Positions 9,205-19,123 of a stretch of DNA of 64,000 bases are shown piece by piece. The notes beneath the pieces are model-generated. The model made no database searches and had not been told where the DNA came from. It worked only from the letters and a program-made list of their open reading frames with translations. The first letter of the stretch is position 1. Each line of letters opens with the position of its first letter. A program made the position numbers and the translations under genes. Source of the DNA: Symbiodinium microadriaticum (taxonomy: Eukaryota > Sar > Dinophyceae > Suessiales > Symbiodiniaceae); NCBI GenBank assembly GCA_001939145.1, contig LSRX01000764.1:128339-192338 (forward strand). The letters run 5' to 3'.

Positions 9205-9335
9205 AGTGATGGTGGTGATGGTAGGAGGAGGAAGAGCAGCCGCAGCAGCGTCATTGCCACGCGAAGGTTAGCAAAGCAGCAGCAACGGCGGAGCGACACC
9301 GACGACGACAACAGCAGCAACAACAGCAACCAACG
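9205..9335. repeat. Imperfect trinucleotide block (GTG / GCA / ACG)
   Basis: GTGATGGTGGTGATGG followed by AGCAGC and GACGACGACAACAGC runs. The 99-codon minus-strand ORF across it (9,195-9,494) owes its openness to the triplet bias, so I do not call it a gene. Confidence 0.7.
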
Positions 9336-9524
9336 ACAGTAATACGATGCTCTTATTTGATCTGCGACGGCATAGTGCCACCAGTCACAGTCACAGACCT
9401 CGTCATGCTGTCTTAACCCATGTGCTTGCAAAGTGCGGCTGAGTTTTTCGGGTCTCAGAAATTTTTGGTTTAGGGGAGCAAACAGCCGATTCATAACCTA
9501 CCCACTACCCTTAAAGCCCAAAAC

Positions 9525-9600
9525 CCGCAAGTAGGAAACCTAAACCCTAAATCCTAGACCCTAAACCCTTAAACCCCGAAGCCCTAAACCCTACATCCTG
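9525..9600 (-). repeat. ITR-C
   Basis: CCCTAAA with CCTAGACC variants. Confidence 0.82.
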
Positions 9601-9679
9601 ACGTGTCCCCTGATCCCTGCAAGAAGGGGGTAGGAGTCGAGGTAAGCTCGAAGATGTCGTGCTGCATTCGATTTCGCTT

Positions 9680-9835
9680 TAGGATTAGGTGGATTTGGGG
9701 ATGATTTAGGGTTTCGAGTCCATAGGATTTAGGGTTGAGGATGTGGGGTTTAGGGTCTAGGATTTAGGGCCTGGGGTTTAGGATGCAGGGTTTAGGGTCT
9801 AGGATTTCGGGTTTAGTTCAGGCTTTAGTGGATCT
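9680..9835 (+). repeat. ITR-G, degenerate
   Basis: TTTAGGGTCTAGGATTTAGGG occurs as a loose higher-order unit two to three times. Confidence 0.75.
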
Positions 9836-9957
9836 ATCAGCCCACGAAGTAGCCAAACACCCCAAGCTCACTGAAATCCCACACCCTGACCTTACTGGTG
9901 CTTCAGGGGGAGTGGGAGCGTGGATCCTTATAAGAGTCCCTAAATAATTCCTCAAGC

Positions 9958-10012
9958 CTCAAACCCCAAACCCCAAAACCCCAAAAACCCTAAACCCTGA
10001 AGCCTAAACCCT
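9958..10012 (-). repeat. ITR-C
   Basis: CCCCAAA and CCCTAAA units. Confidence 0.82.
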
Positions 10013-10104
10013 CCCATATATTCCCTCCCCCACTCCCCCTTAAGCGCCCATATGTGACTTGTGCAAGACTGAAGGCCGAACCGACAGGAGACGGAAGTCG
10101 AGAA

Positions 10105-10245
10105 TAGGGTTTAGGGTTTAGGGCAGCACCTACCAAAATTTGGGGTCTAGGGTTTTAGGGTTTAGGGTTTATGGCAGCACCTACCAAATTTTAGGGTTCA
10201 CAGTTTAGGTTTTAGGGTTTAGGGTTCAGGCAACACCTACCAAAA
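10105..10245 (+). repeat. Higher-order telomeric repeat with GCAGCACCTACCAAA spacer
   Basis: Three units of about 65 bp, each made of three to four TTTAGGG copies followed by GCAGCACCTACCAAA (GGCAACACCTACCAAAA in the third). Non-telomeric filler and telomeric heptamers were amplified together. Confidence 0.92.
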
Positions 10246-10394
10246 CAATCCGTAGGTGACAGAGTTTCAGAGTCATTGTGCTACCGATCGTATACCCCAA
10301 CTCCCCATCAAAGCCCCATTCGATTTTGTTCAAGCCCCGATGTTATAGAATCCTTGTACGTCCCCTTCAAAGGACCCCGTTAAGGAACCCTGTT

Positions 10395-10465
10395 CCCTAA
10401 ACCCTAAACCCCAAAAAAGCCCTAAACCCTAAAACCCTACTAAAACCCTAAAACCTAAACCCTAT
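10395..10465 (-). repeat. ITR-C
   Basis: CCCTAAA with AAAACCC expansions. Confidence 0.85.
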
Positions 10466-10544
10466 GGCTTTCCTGCTCTGAGGCAGAGTCGCTTCTGGAT
10501 TGCATTGGAGCTTCAGGTTACGGAGAGTCTGCCCCACAGTTTGG

Positions 10545-10655
10545 AGTTTAGGGGTTTGGGGTTTAGGGTTTTAGGGTTTTGGGTTTTGGGGTTTGGGGGG
10601 TCTAAGGGGTTTAGGGTTTTGGGTTTTAGGGTTTAGGGTTTAGGTCTTTAGGCTT
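10545..10655 (+). repeat. ITR-G
   Basis: TTTAGGG and TTTTGGG variants, about 110 bp. Confidence 0.9.
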
Positions 10656-10755
10656 GCTTTCACGTTTAAGGTTCAGTGCTCCGATGTCGCTAATTTCAGG
10701 AGTTTTCAACCGAAGGTATTGAACAAGTGAGCGTGTAATCCCTCAACGCTCTGTA

Positions 10756-10930
10756 CACCCTAAACCCTTAACCCCTTAACCTAAACCCGAAAGCTATTAA
10801 CCTAAACCCTGAACCCTAACCCCTTAACCTATGAACCTAAGCCCTTAATCCTAAACTAAACCCTAAACTTCAACCTCAAACCCTTAGCCCATTAGCCTAA
10901 ACCCTTAACCCTCAACCCAAAAGCCCTGCA
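10756..10930 (-). repeat. ITR-C, degenerate
   Basis: CCCTTAACC and CCTAAACCC words at irregular spacing. Confidence 0.75.
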
Positions 10931-10995
10931 GATTCAAGCAGTGCAACCTTGATCTTGGAAGTCCCAAATCCCATGCCTCCACAGCCCCTTGCTTC

Positions 10996-11069
10996 CGGAA
11001 TATACCTTAAGTCTTCTTAGGCTTCCTTTTGGACATGTTCCTAAAGTAAATTGAGGGGTTTTGGAGTTT
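10996..11069. mobile_element. MITE-G partial copy
   Basis: GGAATATACCTTAAGTCTTC and TTTTGGAGTTTCTG match the inside and right end of family G, as at 52,188; the left terminus is missing. Confidence 0.6.
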
Positions 11070-11514
11070 CTGAAAATACCCTGAAAAGGGAGCCCTTCTA
11101 AAATAATCGTTGAAAGGAACCCTCGGGACCCTCAGAGAACCCTGAACTGAGCAGAAGTCACTGGAAGAATGGGGCTGAGGGTAGGGTTTAGGATTTAGGG
11201 TTTAGGGTTTGGGGTTTCCAGGTTCGCACAGCACAAGCTGCAGTTTTGGTTCTTCGTCTTCCAACTGATCTTTGTGGTGCTTGCCACTCGGCTTAGTCAC
11301 CGGTGTACCTTGCTACCAACTGTGTGTATATATGTCCCAACTGTAATTAACTGGTTAATTCCTTCGTGTATGTGTCTATGCATGTACGCTCACATGCTGC
11401 TTCCATAATATATAAATATATATGCATGTATACAGTGTCTGAGAGTCCTTTGTCTATATCACGTGCGAAGACAGGGTTCAGCTTGAGCTCCTGCTCTCTC
11501 CATCTCTCGTGTTT

Positions 11515-11641
11515 CTCTCCTCCTTTTTTTCTCTCTCACTCTCTCCCTCTTCCTCTACCTTCCCCCCCTCTCTCTGTCACTCTGTTTCTCTCTCTCTCTC
11601 TCCCTCCTCTGTCTCCCCCCGTCGCTCTCTTACTCTCTCTG

Positions 11642-11687
<46 letters not shown>

Positions 11688-11730
11688 TCGCTCTCTCTCT
11701 CGCTCGCTCGCTCTCTCGCTCTCTCTCTCC

Positions 11731-11761
<31 letters not shown>

Positions 11762-11893
11762 CTCTGTCTCTTCTGTCTCCCCACGTCTCTCTCTTACTCT
11801 CTCTGTCCCTCTCTGTCTCTCTCTCTCGGTCTCTCTCTCCCTCTCTCACTCACTCTCTCTCTCTCTCTCTCCCTCTCTCCCTCTCTCCCTCCC
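11515..11893. repeat. (CT)n polypyrimidine tract, about 380 bp
   Basis: Almost pure CT dinucleotides on +, broken by CCCT, TTCT and CGCT. The + strand is over 90 percent pyrimidine, with mirror symmetry in long stretches. ORFs of up to 209 codons across it are Ser/Leu or Arg/Glu low-complexity artefacts. Confidence 0.98.
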
Positions 11894-12400
11894 TGTGCTA
11901 GCAGCTCTTTACCGAATCTCGAGGAACCCGTGCAGGGGTTCGTTAGCATGGGGATGCGTTTTTGTTTCGGGTCCACATCAGGGTTTAGGGTTTAGGCAGG
12001 GCCTCAAATTACTGGGATTCGCATCTAGGTATCCAACTGCCAAAATTACAGGGGCCTTCCATACAGTTTTCATCTCCAGGTCACTCAGTGCGCAATCTGG
12101 GCATTAGAGCAGGTTTGCACAAGATCCGGCACCCTGAACCCAAGACGCTTAGTGACCGCCCAAAGCGAGCTTATTGACAGTCCTGCAGTGCTGCAGGATC
12201 GCGCACAGTTCAGCTGCCTAATTTAGCTCAGGAAGTGCATCAGGTTCTAAGGGACCAACTGATGGCCTATATTGTCCTTTTGGGCGTATTCGGAATGCCG
12301 TAGATTTATGAAAAAAAGAGTATCCCGAATTCAAAATTCCAAAAATCCCTAATGAAGCCATCGTAAAGTTAGCCCTGTAAAACCGTTATAAAAACCCCCT
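11894..12400. other. Spacer after the (CT)n tract
   Basis: Mostly non-repetitive, with one short TTTAGGG pair at 11,982-11,996. No gene recognised. Confidence 0.35.
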
Positions 12401-12513
12401 GTACTTGGAGGATCAGGGGACTAAGTGAACTCATAGGTACCCTAATTTTTTTTGCGTAGGCGTATAAACACTGAGCACTGTAGCTACCTTAACCATGAAC
12501 CCAGATACCTACT

Positions 12514-12608
12514 GTTGATGATATAAATCTTGCATTACCTTAAGGACCCTAAACTATGGGAATTATGTTTTTGCCTTATTATGGGTAATGCAGGATTTCT
12601 ATCATCAA
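12514..12608. mobile_element. MITE-A copy
   Basis: GTTGATGATATAAATCTTGC at the left, GTAATGCAGGATTTCTATCA at the right; centre AACTATGGGAATTATG. A family D-like end (GTACTTGGAGGATCAGGGG) lies about 100 bp upstream at 12,404. Confidence 0.87.
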
Positions 12609-12670
12609 ACATAAACCTTAAACCCCTAAACTCTAAAACCCGAAACCCTACATCCCTAAACCCTAACAGT
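12609..12670 (-). repeat. ITR-C starting at the MITE-A end
   Basis: CCTTAAACCCCTAAAC and CCCTAAACCC begin a few bases after the MITE terminus. Confidence 0.8.
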
Positions 12671-12811
12671 GTCATCAACCGTATGTCTCCTGCTCGAGGT
12701 CACCACGGTGGGTAACTCCCTGCTGCACAAGTTTACGAAGCTGGTCGAGGACGGACAATAGTTTGCCACAAGGTTTAGGGGGCTCCGGGTTTCCCTTTGT
12801 ACCCTTTAACT

Positions 12812-12872
12812 TTTAGGGTGTTTAGGGTTTTAGGGCTTTAGGGTTTGGGGTTTTAGGGTTTGGGGTTTAGGG
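12812..12872 (+). repeat. ITR-G
   Basis: TTTAGGG, TTTGGGG and GCTTTAGGG units. Confidence 0.85.
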
Positions 12873-13213
12873 CTTCGTGGTTTGCGGGTGTTTTGGTTTG
12901 GATTTAGACGCTTAGGGGACCAGAAGACCGGAACATCGTAGCCCTCATGCCTTTGACGCATCGGACATACCAGCACTAGTCACGGTAAGATCCGGTATTT
13001 TCCATGTAGAACCGTTACACAGAAGCTTTGTGAACCCTTATTAAACGCGTTTTGAAGCTATTCAACACCTCTAACGGTTTTCCCAGCTTCTGAAGCAAGC
13101 GAGCGACCGTCAGACCTGACAATAGAATCCCGGACCTGGGAGTAATGCAGGTGCCGTGTAAGAGTATGTAGTGGTATCACCTTAAAGTCCTTATGCGTTT
13201 ACACTTTCGTATA

Positions 13214-13290
13214 CCTAAACCCTAAACCCTAATCCCTAATCCCTAAACCTTAAACCCTAAACCGTAAACCCTAAACCCTAAACCATACCT
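13214..13290 (-). repeat. ITR-C
   Basis: Ten or so CCCTAAA/CCCTAAT units. Confidence 0.9.
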
Positions 13291-13397
13291 AGAGGCCCCT
13301 GAATCATTGCGGTTGTTCCTGTATTTTTTAAGTTGAGGCGTTCGAGGTTGAGTCGGTTGAGTTCTACTTTCAAGCCTTGGGGGCCTTTTTCAAGTTC

Positions 13398-13505
13398 TAG
13401 TTTAGGGTTTGGGGTTTAGGGTTTAAGGGTTTAAGGGTAAGTTTAGGGGTTTAGGGTTTGGGGTTTAGGGTTAAGGGTTTAAGGGTAAGTTTAGGGTGTT
13501 GTGGT
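13398..13505 (+). repeat. ITR-G with about 48 bp duplication
   Basis: GGGTTTAAGGGTAAGTTTAGG occurs twice about 48 bp apart within an otherwise telomeric tract. Confidence 0.88.
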
Positions 13506-13594
13506 TTTGGGCTTTGGCTCCAAGTTGAACCTTTTGGGCGGTTCAGGGCCCGAGTTTGAATCTTCGAGGTTTCTTTGCCCGGAAACCTACTATA

Positions 13595-13705
13595 CCAGGA
13601 CCCAGAGTAGGTCCTTATTCCCTTTTTTAGGGTTCGGGTTCCCTTATAAAGTCCTTTAAACCAAACAGGGCACCCTTTTTATTCCTAGGTTGCTCTTGGG
13701 TCTAG
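13595..13705. mobile_element. MITE-F copy
   Basis: CCAGGACCCAGAGTAGG at the left, CTCTTGGGTCTAG at the right, and the core CCCTTATAAAGTCCTTTAAA shared with copies at 34,501, 39,402 and 60,739. Flanks CTACTATA and CTAGTATA differ at one of eight positions, a possible aged target-site duplication. Confidence 0.88.
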
Positions 13706-13709
13706 TATA

Positions 13710-13762
13710 GGAATCTAAGGGCCTTCGTAGTTAGAATAGGGTGTTTGGGGTATGCTAGACTA
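13710..13762. mobile_element. MITE-C left half
   Basis: GGGCCTTCGTAGTTAGAATA then GGGTGTTTGGGGTATGCTAG matches the family C left arm up to the palindrome centre; no right arm follows. Confidence 0.6.
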
Positions 13763-14149
13763 GGGAAGGCCGAAACCCTACAGTTCTACAGTCCTACAGT
13801 AATAGGGAAACCCTGAACCCTAAGCCTACAGCAATCTGGCAACCCTAAATCCTAAGCCCTCGGGAACACCAAGAAATAGCATTTCCAACGAACCAGGCTC
13901 CTGAAGACGGTGCCCAAGGAAGATGGTTGCTTGAACCGTGAGCCGTTTAGAGATTTTAGGGTTTAGGGTCCGGGGGTTTAGGGTCTCGAGTTTCAGAATA
14001 TAAGCGACAAGTAGCCCGGAAATTTATTACAAGAGTCCCTGGCCACCCCCCCCCCCTCCGTGCCAGGTTCTGACACACTCCCCTCCAGGAGCCCTTCTGC
14101 AAGCCTCTTCAACCCAGAAGCTCCTTCAAACGTCGTCTAACACTCAGAA

Positions 14150-14205
14150 CTCTAAGCCCTAAACCCTAAACCCTAAACCCAGCCCTACAGCCCTAAACCG
14201 AATCT
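14150..14205 (-). repeat. ITR-C
   Basis: CCCTAAA units. A poly-C run lies at 14,046-14,058. Confidence 0.8.
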
Positions 14206-14304
14206 CGTCTGGCACACCAGAGCTGCGAAAGGATCCCACTTCCATCTTCACCGTCCTGGGTGCTGCTTGCCTTGACTGACAGTAAATGTCGGCAATGACC
14301 CCAT

Positions 14305-14432
14305 AATTAACCCTAAATCCTAAGCCCCTTAACCCCTAAACCTAAAACCCTAAACTCCGAAACCCTAAACCCTAAACCCCTAAGCGTAAACCCTAACCCC
14401 TAAAACCCTAGCCGCCCCCCCCCCCTCTCTCT
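14305..14432 (-). repeat. ITR-C ending in poly-C
   Basis: CCCTAAA variants followed by a run of about 13 C. Confidence 0.8.
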
Positions 14433-14561
14433 CAAGGCCCGAAAGGCTAGAGTTCCTGTTGTAGTTCTGATTTTCGCGCAAAGGCTTTAGAAAACCTTAA
14501 AGCACGTTACAACATGCTACGGCAGCCCCAAAACAAGAGTGTTAGAATAAGGAAAGCATAC

Positions 14562-14651
14562 GGGTAGTTCTCTAAATTAGGGTCCCTTCTTAGGGTCCCC
14601 CCAAAAGAGTACGGCACCCTTATAAAGAGGACCCTAGAAGGGACCCTTACC
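14562..14651. mobile_element. MITE-B copy, right end lost
   Basis: GGGTAGTTCTCTAAATTAGG is an exact family B left end and AGTACGGCACCCTTATAAAG the core; the expected TTTAGAGAACTACCC is absent after GGGACCCTTACC. Confidence 0.8.
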
Positions 14652-15079
14652 TGTGATAAGGAGACCTGCAGGGCAGGTTTAGGTCAGCATCACGGGCTTC
14701 GGGGATTGTAGTGCCTACCCTAAGGCTCCTAAGAGGGTCTTGGGCTTTCTAAGGGAGGGTTTCGGCTGTAGGGGCTAGGGTTTGGGATCTCACTACAAGG
14801 GTCCAGGAGTATTAGGATAAACTCCTATGTAAACCTTACACGCCAGTCTAACATAGAAGCCTGACTAGATATACTAGCGGTTACACGTGCAGATCCACCC
14901 GGCTTGCCACCTGCAACTCCGCTAGCTCCACCGCCTAAAACCCTAAACCCTAAACCCCTAAACCCTATGCAGATCCACAAGGGGTTTCAACTGCAACTCC
15001 ACCGGGGCCGGTTCCACCTGCAGCCAATCCTGAAGTACCACCATTGGGTTTGGGGCTTAGGGTTTAGGATTTACCCAGC

Positions 15080-15558
15080 AGTGACGTATACACGCCAAAG
15101 CCGCCTTGTCCGGCAGTGGACGATATGGCACCTCAGAACCTCCAGAGTGTCCGCCGAATTTAAACATGGCGCAGCCGGGCCCGCTACATACCTGCCCACT
15201 GTGCTACCACACCTCCGCTAGGTGGGAAGCCAGGAGGATGAGGTCAGGGGCTATCCGGGCGTGGTGTCGCTGTGTGCGTTATTCCGCCTGCCCGTTTGCC
15301 TGGAGATCAGTTCGGGGCAGGCGGCCAGATCGGCGACAGTAAGTTTCCTTGCTTCCTCTGAGGCTGCTTGAAGGCTGGACTCGTCGGACGCGGAGGATGG
15401 AAGAACGAACGGCTTCCTCCGTTGCCAGGTCGTTTTCTACAGACGGAGAGTTTCTGGCGGGTTGTAGGACACTAACCGGACCTTACCCACACCACAAACC
15501 TCAACACTTGTCCAATCTTCGCATGGACCCAAACGCCTGTAACAACCCTGCACCGTAA
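15080..15558. other. G+C-rich ITR-free island
   Basis: About 480 bp, clearly richer in G+C than its flanks. + strand ORFs at 15,106-15,342 (78 codons) and 15,349-15,558 (69 codons) lie end to end. CAGTAAGT at 15,337-15,344 would fit a spliceosomal donor between them. No domain recognised; an exon pair is possible but unproven. Confidence 0.25.
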
Positions 15559-15591
15559 AACTTCAAGCCATCAACCCGTGTTAGTAGTAGA

Positions 15592-15660
15592 GTAGGTAAC
15601 CTACAGCCTTTTGGGGATATTGGAATCCTTATTTAATCCCAAAGGCTACACTAACCTGAA
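15592..15660. mobile_element. MITE-E copy, degenerate
   Basis: GTAGGTAACCTACAGCCTTT then TGGGG, followed by a partial inverted arm CCCAAAGGCTACACTAACC. Confidence 0.5.
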
Positions 15661-15768
15661 GTTCCCCATAAAACCCTAAACCCTGCAGTTCCCCATGATA
15701 CAGGCAACTAAGCCTAATCTCTACATGCAAAACCCTGATGAGTTCCGCATGATATGGGCAACGAAGCC
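15660..15768. repeat. Direct repeats bracketing a short ITR
   Basis: AGTTCCCCAT occurs at 15,660 and 15,688, enclosing AAAACCCTAAACCCTGC. A third, longer copy (GAGTTCCGCATGATATGGGC) follows at about 15,739 in parallel with CATGATACAGGCAACTAAGCC. Confidence 0.7.
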
Positions 15769-15839
15769 TTCAAGCTACAAACGCGAGGCTCTGCCACCCC
15801 AGCGCCTTGATGGCTTAAGCCCGGATGATCATTCCAACC

Positions 15840-15966
15840 CTGGAATTAGGGGTTTGGGGTTCAGGGTTTAGGGTTTAAGGCTTAAGGGTTCAGGATTTAG
15901 GGTTTAGGGTTCAGGGTTTAGGGTTTAAGGTCTGGGGGTTTCCGGACTTAATTAGGGTTTAGGGTT
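15840..15966 (+). repeat. ITR-G
   Basis: TTTAGGG and TTCAGGG units, partly duplicated as blocks (GGGTTCAGGGTTTAGGGTTT twice). Confidence 0.9.
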
Positions 15967-16825
15967 GAGCCTTGCAAGCCCAAACCTTCACCCCCTCCCC
16001 TCGGACCCCCTGCATTAGGGTTCCTACATGCCCAGACCCCTATGAGCCGAAAAACACCTAGACGAGTCGCTTGAACTAGTTCGTACCAGAGAGCTAGGCT
16101 CCCCAGTAGTACCCTTTTGCCTTTTTTTTGCCGACCCCTTATTAACAGTTAACAACCAAATAGTAGGAAAAGAGTACCCAGAGTACCCAGATTATTCAGT
16201 GGTTAGAACGGGTTTGTGCCATCTGATCAGTATTTGCTTGCAAAACCGCAGCCTAAAGTCTAAATTCTAAACCCTAAGCCGCTGACCGCTGTCACAAGCG
16301 GTCTGCAATGCTGCGGATCTTCAGTTAACTGTGCAAGGGTGCTCGTCTTGGCTTCAAGTTAATATAGCCCCTTAGCAATTGTACTGGTTTTTGGTTTTTG
16401 GAGATATGTTGAATGAATATACAAGTTTACAGGGACGTCTACAAATCATCACAGCACTGTCATTGGACGATGCTCGTCATCCTAAACTCTAAACCCCTGA
16501 AGACCTAAACCCTTCAGCCCAAGATGAGCTTCAGGCGAGCGTGCCGAACGTCACCCACTACTACATGATTCTTCCCGGCACGAGCAGACTTTTCTGTGGC
16601 TTTTGGAGTAATGGAGCCTCTTCAACTTCAGCACCTTGGGTCATAGCACCAAAATGACAGCAAAAGAAATTCTGGTGTTCCGCATAATGATATGGAGACT
16701 CAGGCAGAATAGCAATGTTACTCTAGTCATGAACTAAAATCATCACAGACTCTGAAGAATTCGGTGCTGCTTAGACGCCAGAATTTGAGGCGCAGGGGTG
16801 CAACGGCCGGTGTACCCTTAGCTTT
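15967..16825. other. ITR-poor spacer
   Basis: About 860 bp with only isolated telomeric words. ATTCAGTGGTTAGAACGGG at 16,196 weakly resembles a tRNA 5' half. No ORF over 60 codons here looks coding. Confidence 0.3.
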
Positions 16826-16828
16826 TAG

Positions 16829-17155
16829 GGCCTTTAGGGTTTAGGGTTTAGGGGATTAGGGGTTTCAGGGTTTAGAGCTTAGCCCTCATACCCTCCACCT
16901 GAAAGCGCTAAACCTCTCAAGCCCTCAACCCCTAAACCCTAAAACCTTAAACTAAACCCTAAACCCTAAACCTTAAACCCTAAGGTCTAAACCCCTAAAC
17001 CCTACAGAAAGGACTGTTGTGAGGCGGAGTTTTTGAGTAGTTGTATCACCCTAAATCCCTAAACCCCTAAACCTTAAACCACAAACCCCTAAACCCTCAA
17101 CCCTAAAACCCTGAGCCCCTAAAGCCCTAAACCCCTTAAGCCCTAAACCCTGAAA
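16829..17155. repeat. ITR-G then ITR-C
   Basis: TTTAGGG at 16,829-16,880, then CCCTAAA at 16,918-17,010 and 17,045-17,150. The G to C order on one strand is the end-to-end fusion arrangement, though separated by about 40 bp. Confidence 0.85.
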
Positions 17156-17329
17156 GACATTTGGCTTATTTGGCCCGGAGCTTTGGGTCCTCACATAACC
17201 GAAACTGATCCTCGATGGTGGTACTGTTTCCGATGTCGGTTTAGGGTTGACAAGTTGTCTTGCAGTTTTCAGAGAGCTTCGAAAGGGCTTCAAGCGTTTC
17301 TCTTGATAGTTTGGACAGCTTCGGGCCCT

Positions 17330-17500
17330 AGGCCCTAAGCCCTAAGCCCCAAAACCTAAAAACCAAAACCCTAAACCCTAAGCATTCTGAACCGCAGCAC
17401 TCTGAGAAGCCAAGGACTCTTCGCCCAAGATCGAACTTGGTAGTGGGCATAGGGTTTTAGGGTTTTGGGTTTAGGGCCTTAGGGTTTAGGGTTGCGACTT
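17330..17500. repeat. ITR-C and ITR-G flanking a short spacer
   Basis: CCCTAAGCCC tract at 17,330-17,382 and TTTTAGGG tract at 17,450-17,495, enclosing about 65 bp. Confidence 0.82.
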
Positions 17501-17632
17501 GGAGAGACTTTGACCAGACATACTGTGAGGTTCAGGGCATCCTGAGTCGTGTTGCTTTCTTTGGAGGGTTGGGAGGTGGATTTTCTGACCCAGACCCCAG
17601 ACAGCGCAATATTCCTTCAATGAGGAATGCAT

Positions 17633-17722
17633 GGGTAGTTCTCGACGTCCTTTTTAATGGGGTGCCGTACTGTTTTGGGGACCTGAGGTGAGAGGGACTC
17701 TAATTTTGAGAACTAATTACCC
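17633..17722. mobile_element. MITE-B copy abutting (AT)n
   Basis: GGGTAGTTCTCGACG at the left, GGGGTGCCGTACTGTTTTGG in the core and TTTTGAGAACTAATTACCC at the right. A perfect (AT)11 run (17,723-17,744) begins at the terminus. Confidence 0.8.
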
Positions 17723-17781
17723 ATATATATATATATATATATATGCTCCAAGCAAGTCATGGATCTCCTCAAGGTAATATC

Positions 17782-17892
17782 CCCAGAGACTCCCAAACCC
17801 CGCATAACTACGGAATAGACCTTAAATTTTCTGAGGGTTCCTGCTTTGGTTTAGGGTATATTCCTTGATTAAAGTGTTTTGGAGTCTCCGGG
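17782..17892. mobile_element. MITE-G copy
   Basis: CCCAGAGACTCCCAAACCCC at the left and TTTTGGAGTCTCCGGG at the right; GGGTATATTCCTTGATTAAA inside. Confidence 0.83.
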
Positions 17893-18054
17893 TTAGGTGA
17901 ACGGGGGTTTGGAGTTCTTGAGTTTTAGGGCTGACTTTCAATTCATGATGGAAGGTTACTTTGTGATCGAAAAGGAATTATAATGAACACCAAAGCTTTA
18001 TAGCATGTTTCCTTACATGTCTAGAAGCAACAAAGCAGAAACCATATGGTAGGG

Positions 18055-18200
18055 TGCCCTAAACCAGAAAAATCCAAAACCCTAAGCTGACCCCTCAACC
18101 CTAAACCACAAACCCCAAACCCTATACCCCGAACCCTCCCTACACCCGGAACCCTATACCCTGAACCCTATAATCTAAACCCTAAGCCCTAAGCCCTGGG
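18055..18200 (-). repeat. ITR-C, degenerate
   Basis: CCCTAAA, CCCTATACC and CCCTGAACC units. Confidence 0.82.
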
Positions 18201-18424
18201 GCTACCAGCTGCTCAGGACATACCTCGTTCTCCAGCGGGACTCCTCAGAGAAAGAGGGTTCCTACACTGGCTCCTAAGAGAGTTCTATATAGAGAGTTTA
18301 AGGTTGTGGGTCTCAGGTTCTTTACAGGGCGTTAGGGCCTACTAGGGATTAGGGTTAAGGGATTTCGAGTGGCGGGGTTGAGGAGTTCGGGGTTGGGCGC
18401 TTTCCTTAGTTGCTTAATATAACT

Positions 18425-18578
18425 TTCATGCGTACTGTCGTCGTCATCGTCGTGGTCGTCGTCGTCGTCGTTGTTGTTGTTGTTGGAGACAAAGACTGGA
18501 GCCCCATGAAATTAAGAACAAGAAGTCCAGTTGTTGGCTGTTTGGGTTGGTTGTTGTTGGTGCTGCTGCTAATGATCC

Positions 18579-18631
<53 letters not shown>

Positions 18632-18898
18632 ACGCTGGTGCTGGTGCTGGTTTTGCTGTTAGTGTTGTTGCTGGCGTTGGTGTTGGTATTACATCTGTTG
18701 CTGTTGCTGTTGCTGCTGCTGCTGCTGTTGTTGCAGCTGCTGCAGTTGCTGTTGCTGTTGCTGTTTCTTCTGCTGCTGCGGCTGGTGCGGGAGGTTGTGG
18801 TGGTGGTGGTGGTGCTGGTGGTGGTGGTCGTGGTGGTGTTGGTGCGGCGGTGCTGCTGCTGGTGCTAGTGCTGCTAGTGGTGTTCTTGTTGTTGTTAA
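18425..18898. repeat. Compound triplet block (GTC)n-(GTT)n-(GCT)n-(GGT)n
   Basis: About 470 bp of triplet runs: GTC at 18,428-18,470, GTT, CTG with few breaks at 18,560-18,780, then GGT/GCT. ORFs of up to 176 codons on both strands are poly-Leu/Val or poly-Ala/Thr artefacts of the triplets, so I call a repeat and not a gene. Confidence 0.95.
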
Positions 18899-19059
18899 TT
18901 ACGCCTGAGATTGGGAACCCACCCAAACGACCGAGGTTCTGCTCACCACCCAAAGGGAGCAGAGCTAGCTGCAACAGCTTCCCAAAGCTTGTCGACCTTA
19001 CATCCGAAAGCTAAACCTGCCGCAAGTCCTTGAGATTGTGCAAGTTCAGGGCTCTGAGT

Positions 19060-19060
19060 T

Positions 19061-19094
<34 letters not shown>

Positions 19095-19123
19095 TATGAA
19101 CATATCTATATATATATATATAT
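19060..19123. repeat. (AT)n microsatellite
   Basis: ATATAT and GTATATAT runs with brief interruptions. Confidence 0.92.

Noticed and set aside
11366..11995. 209-codon ORF, the longest in the window
   Set aside because: It is produced by the (CT)n tract: nearly pure Ser/Leu/Pro, with equally open Arg/Glu frames on the other strand.
16196..16250. tRNA gene
   Set aside because: ATTCAGTGGTTAGAACGG resembles a tRNA 5' half, but it has two A-box mismatches and neither a B-box nor acceptor pairing was found.
18410..19014. 152-176 codon ORFs rich in Leu, Val, Ala
   Set aside because: Triplet microsatellite with open frames on both strands; no domain and no change of composition that would mark a protein.
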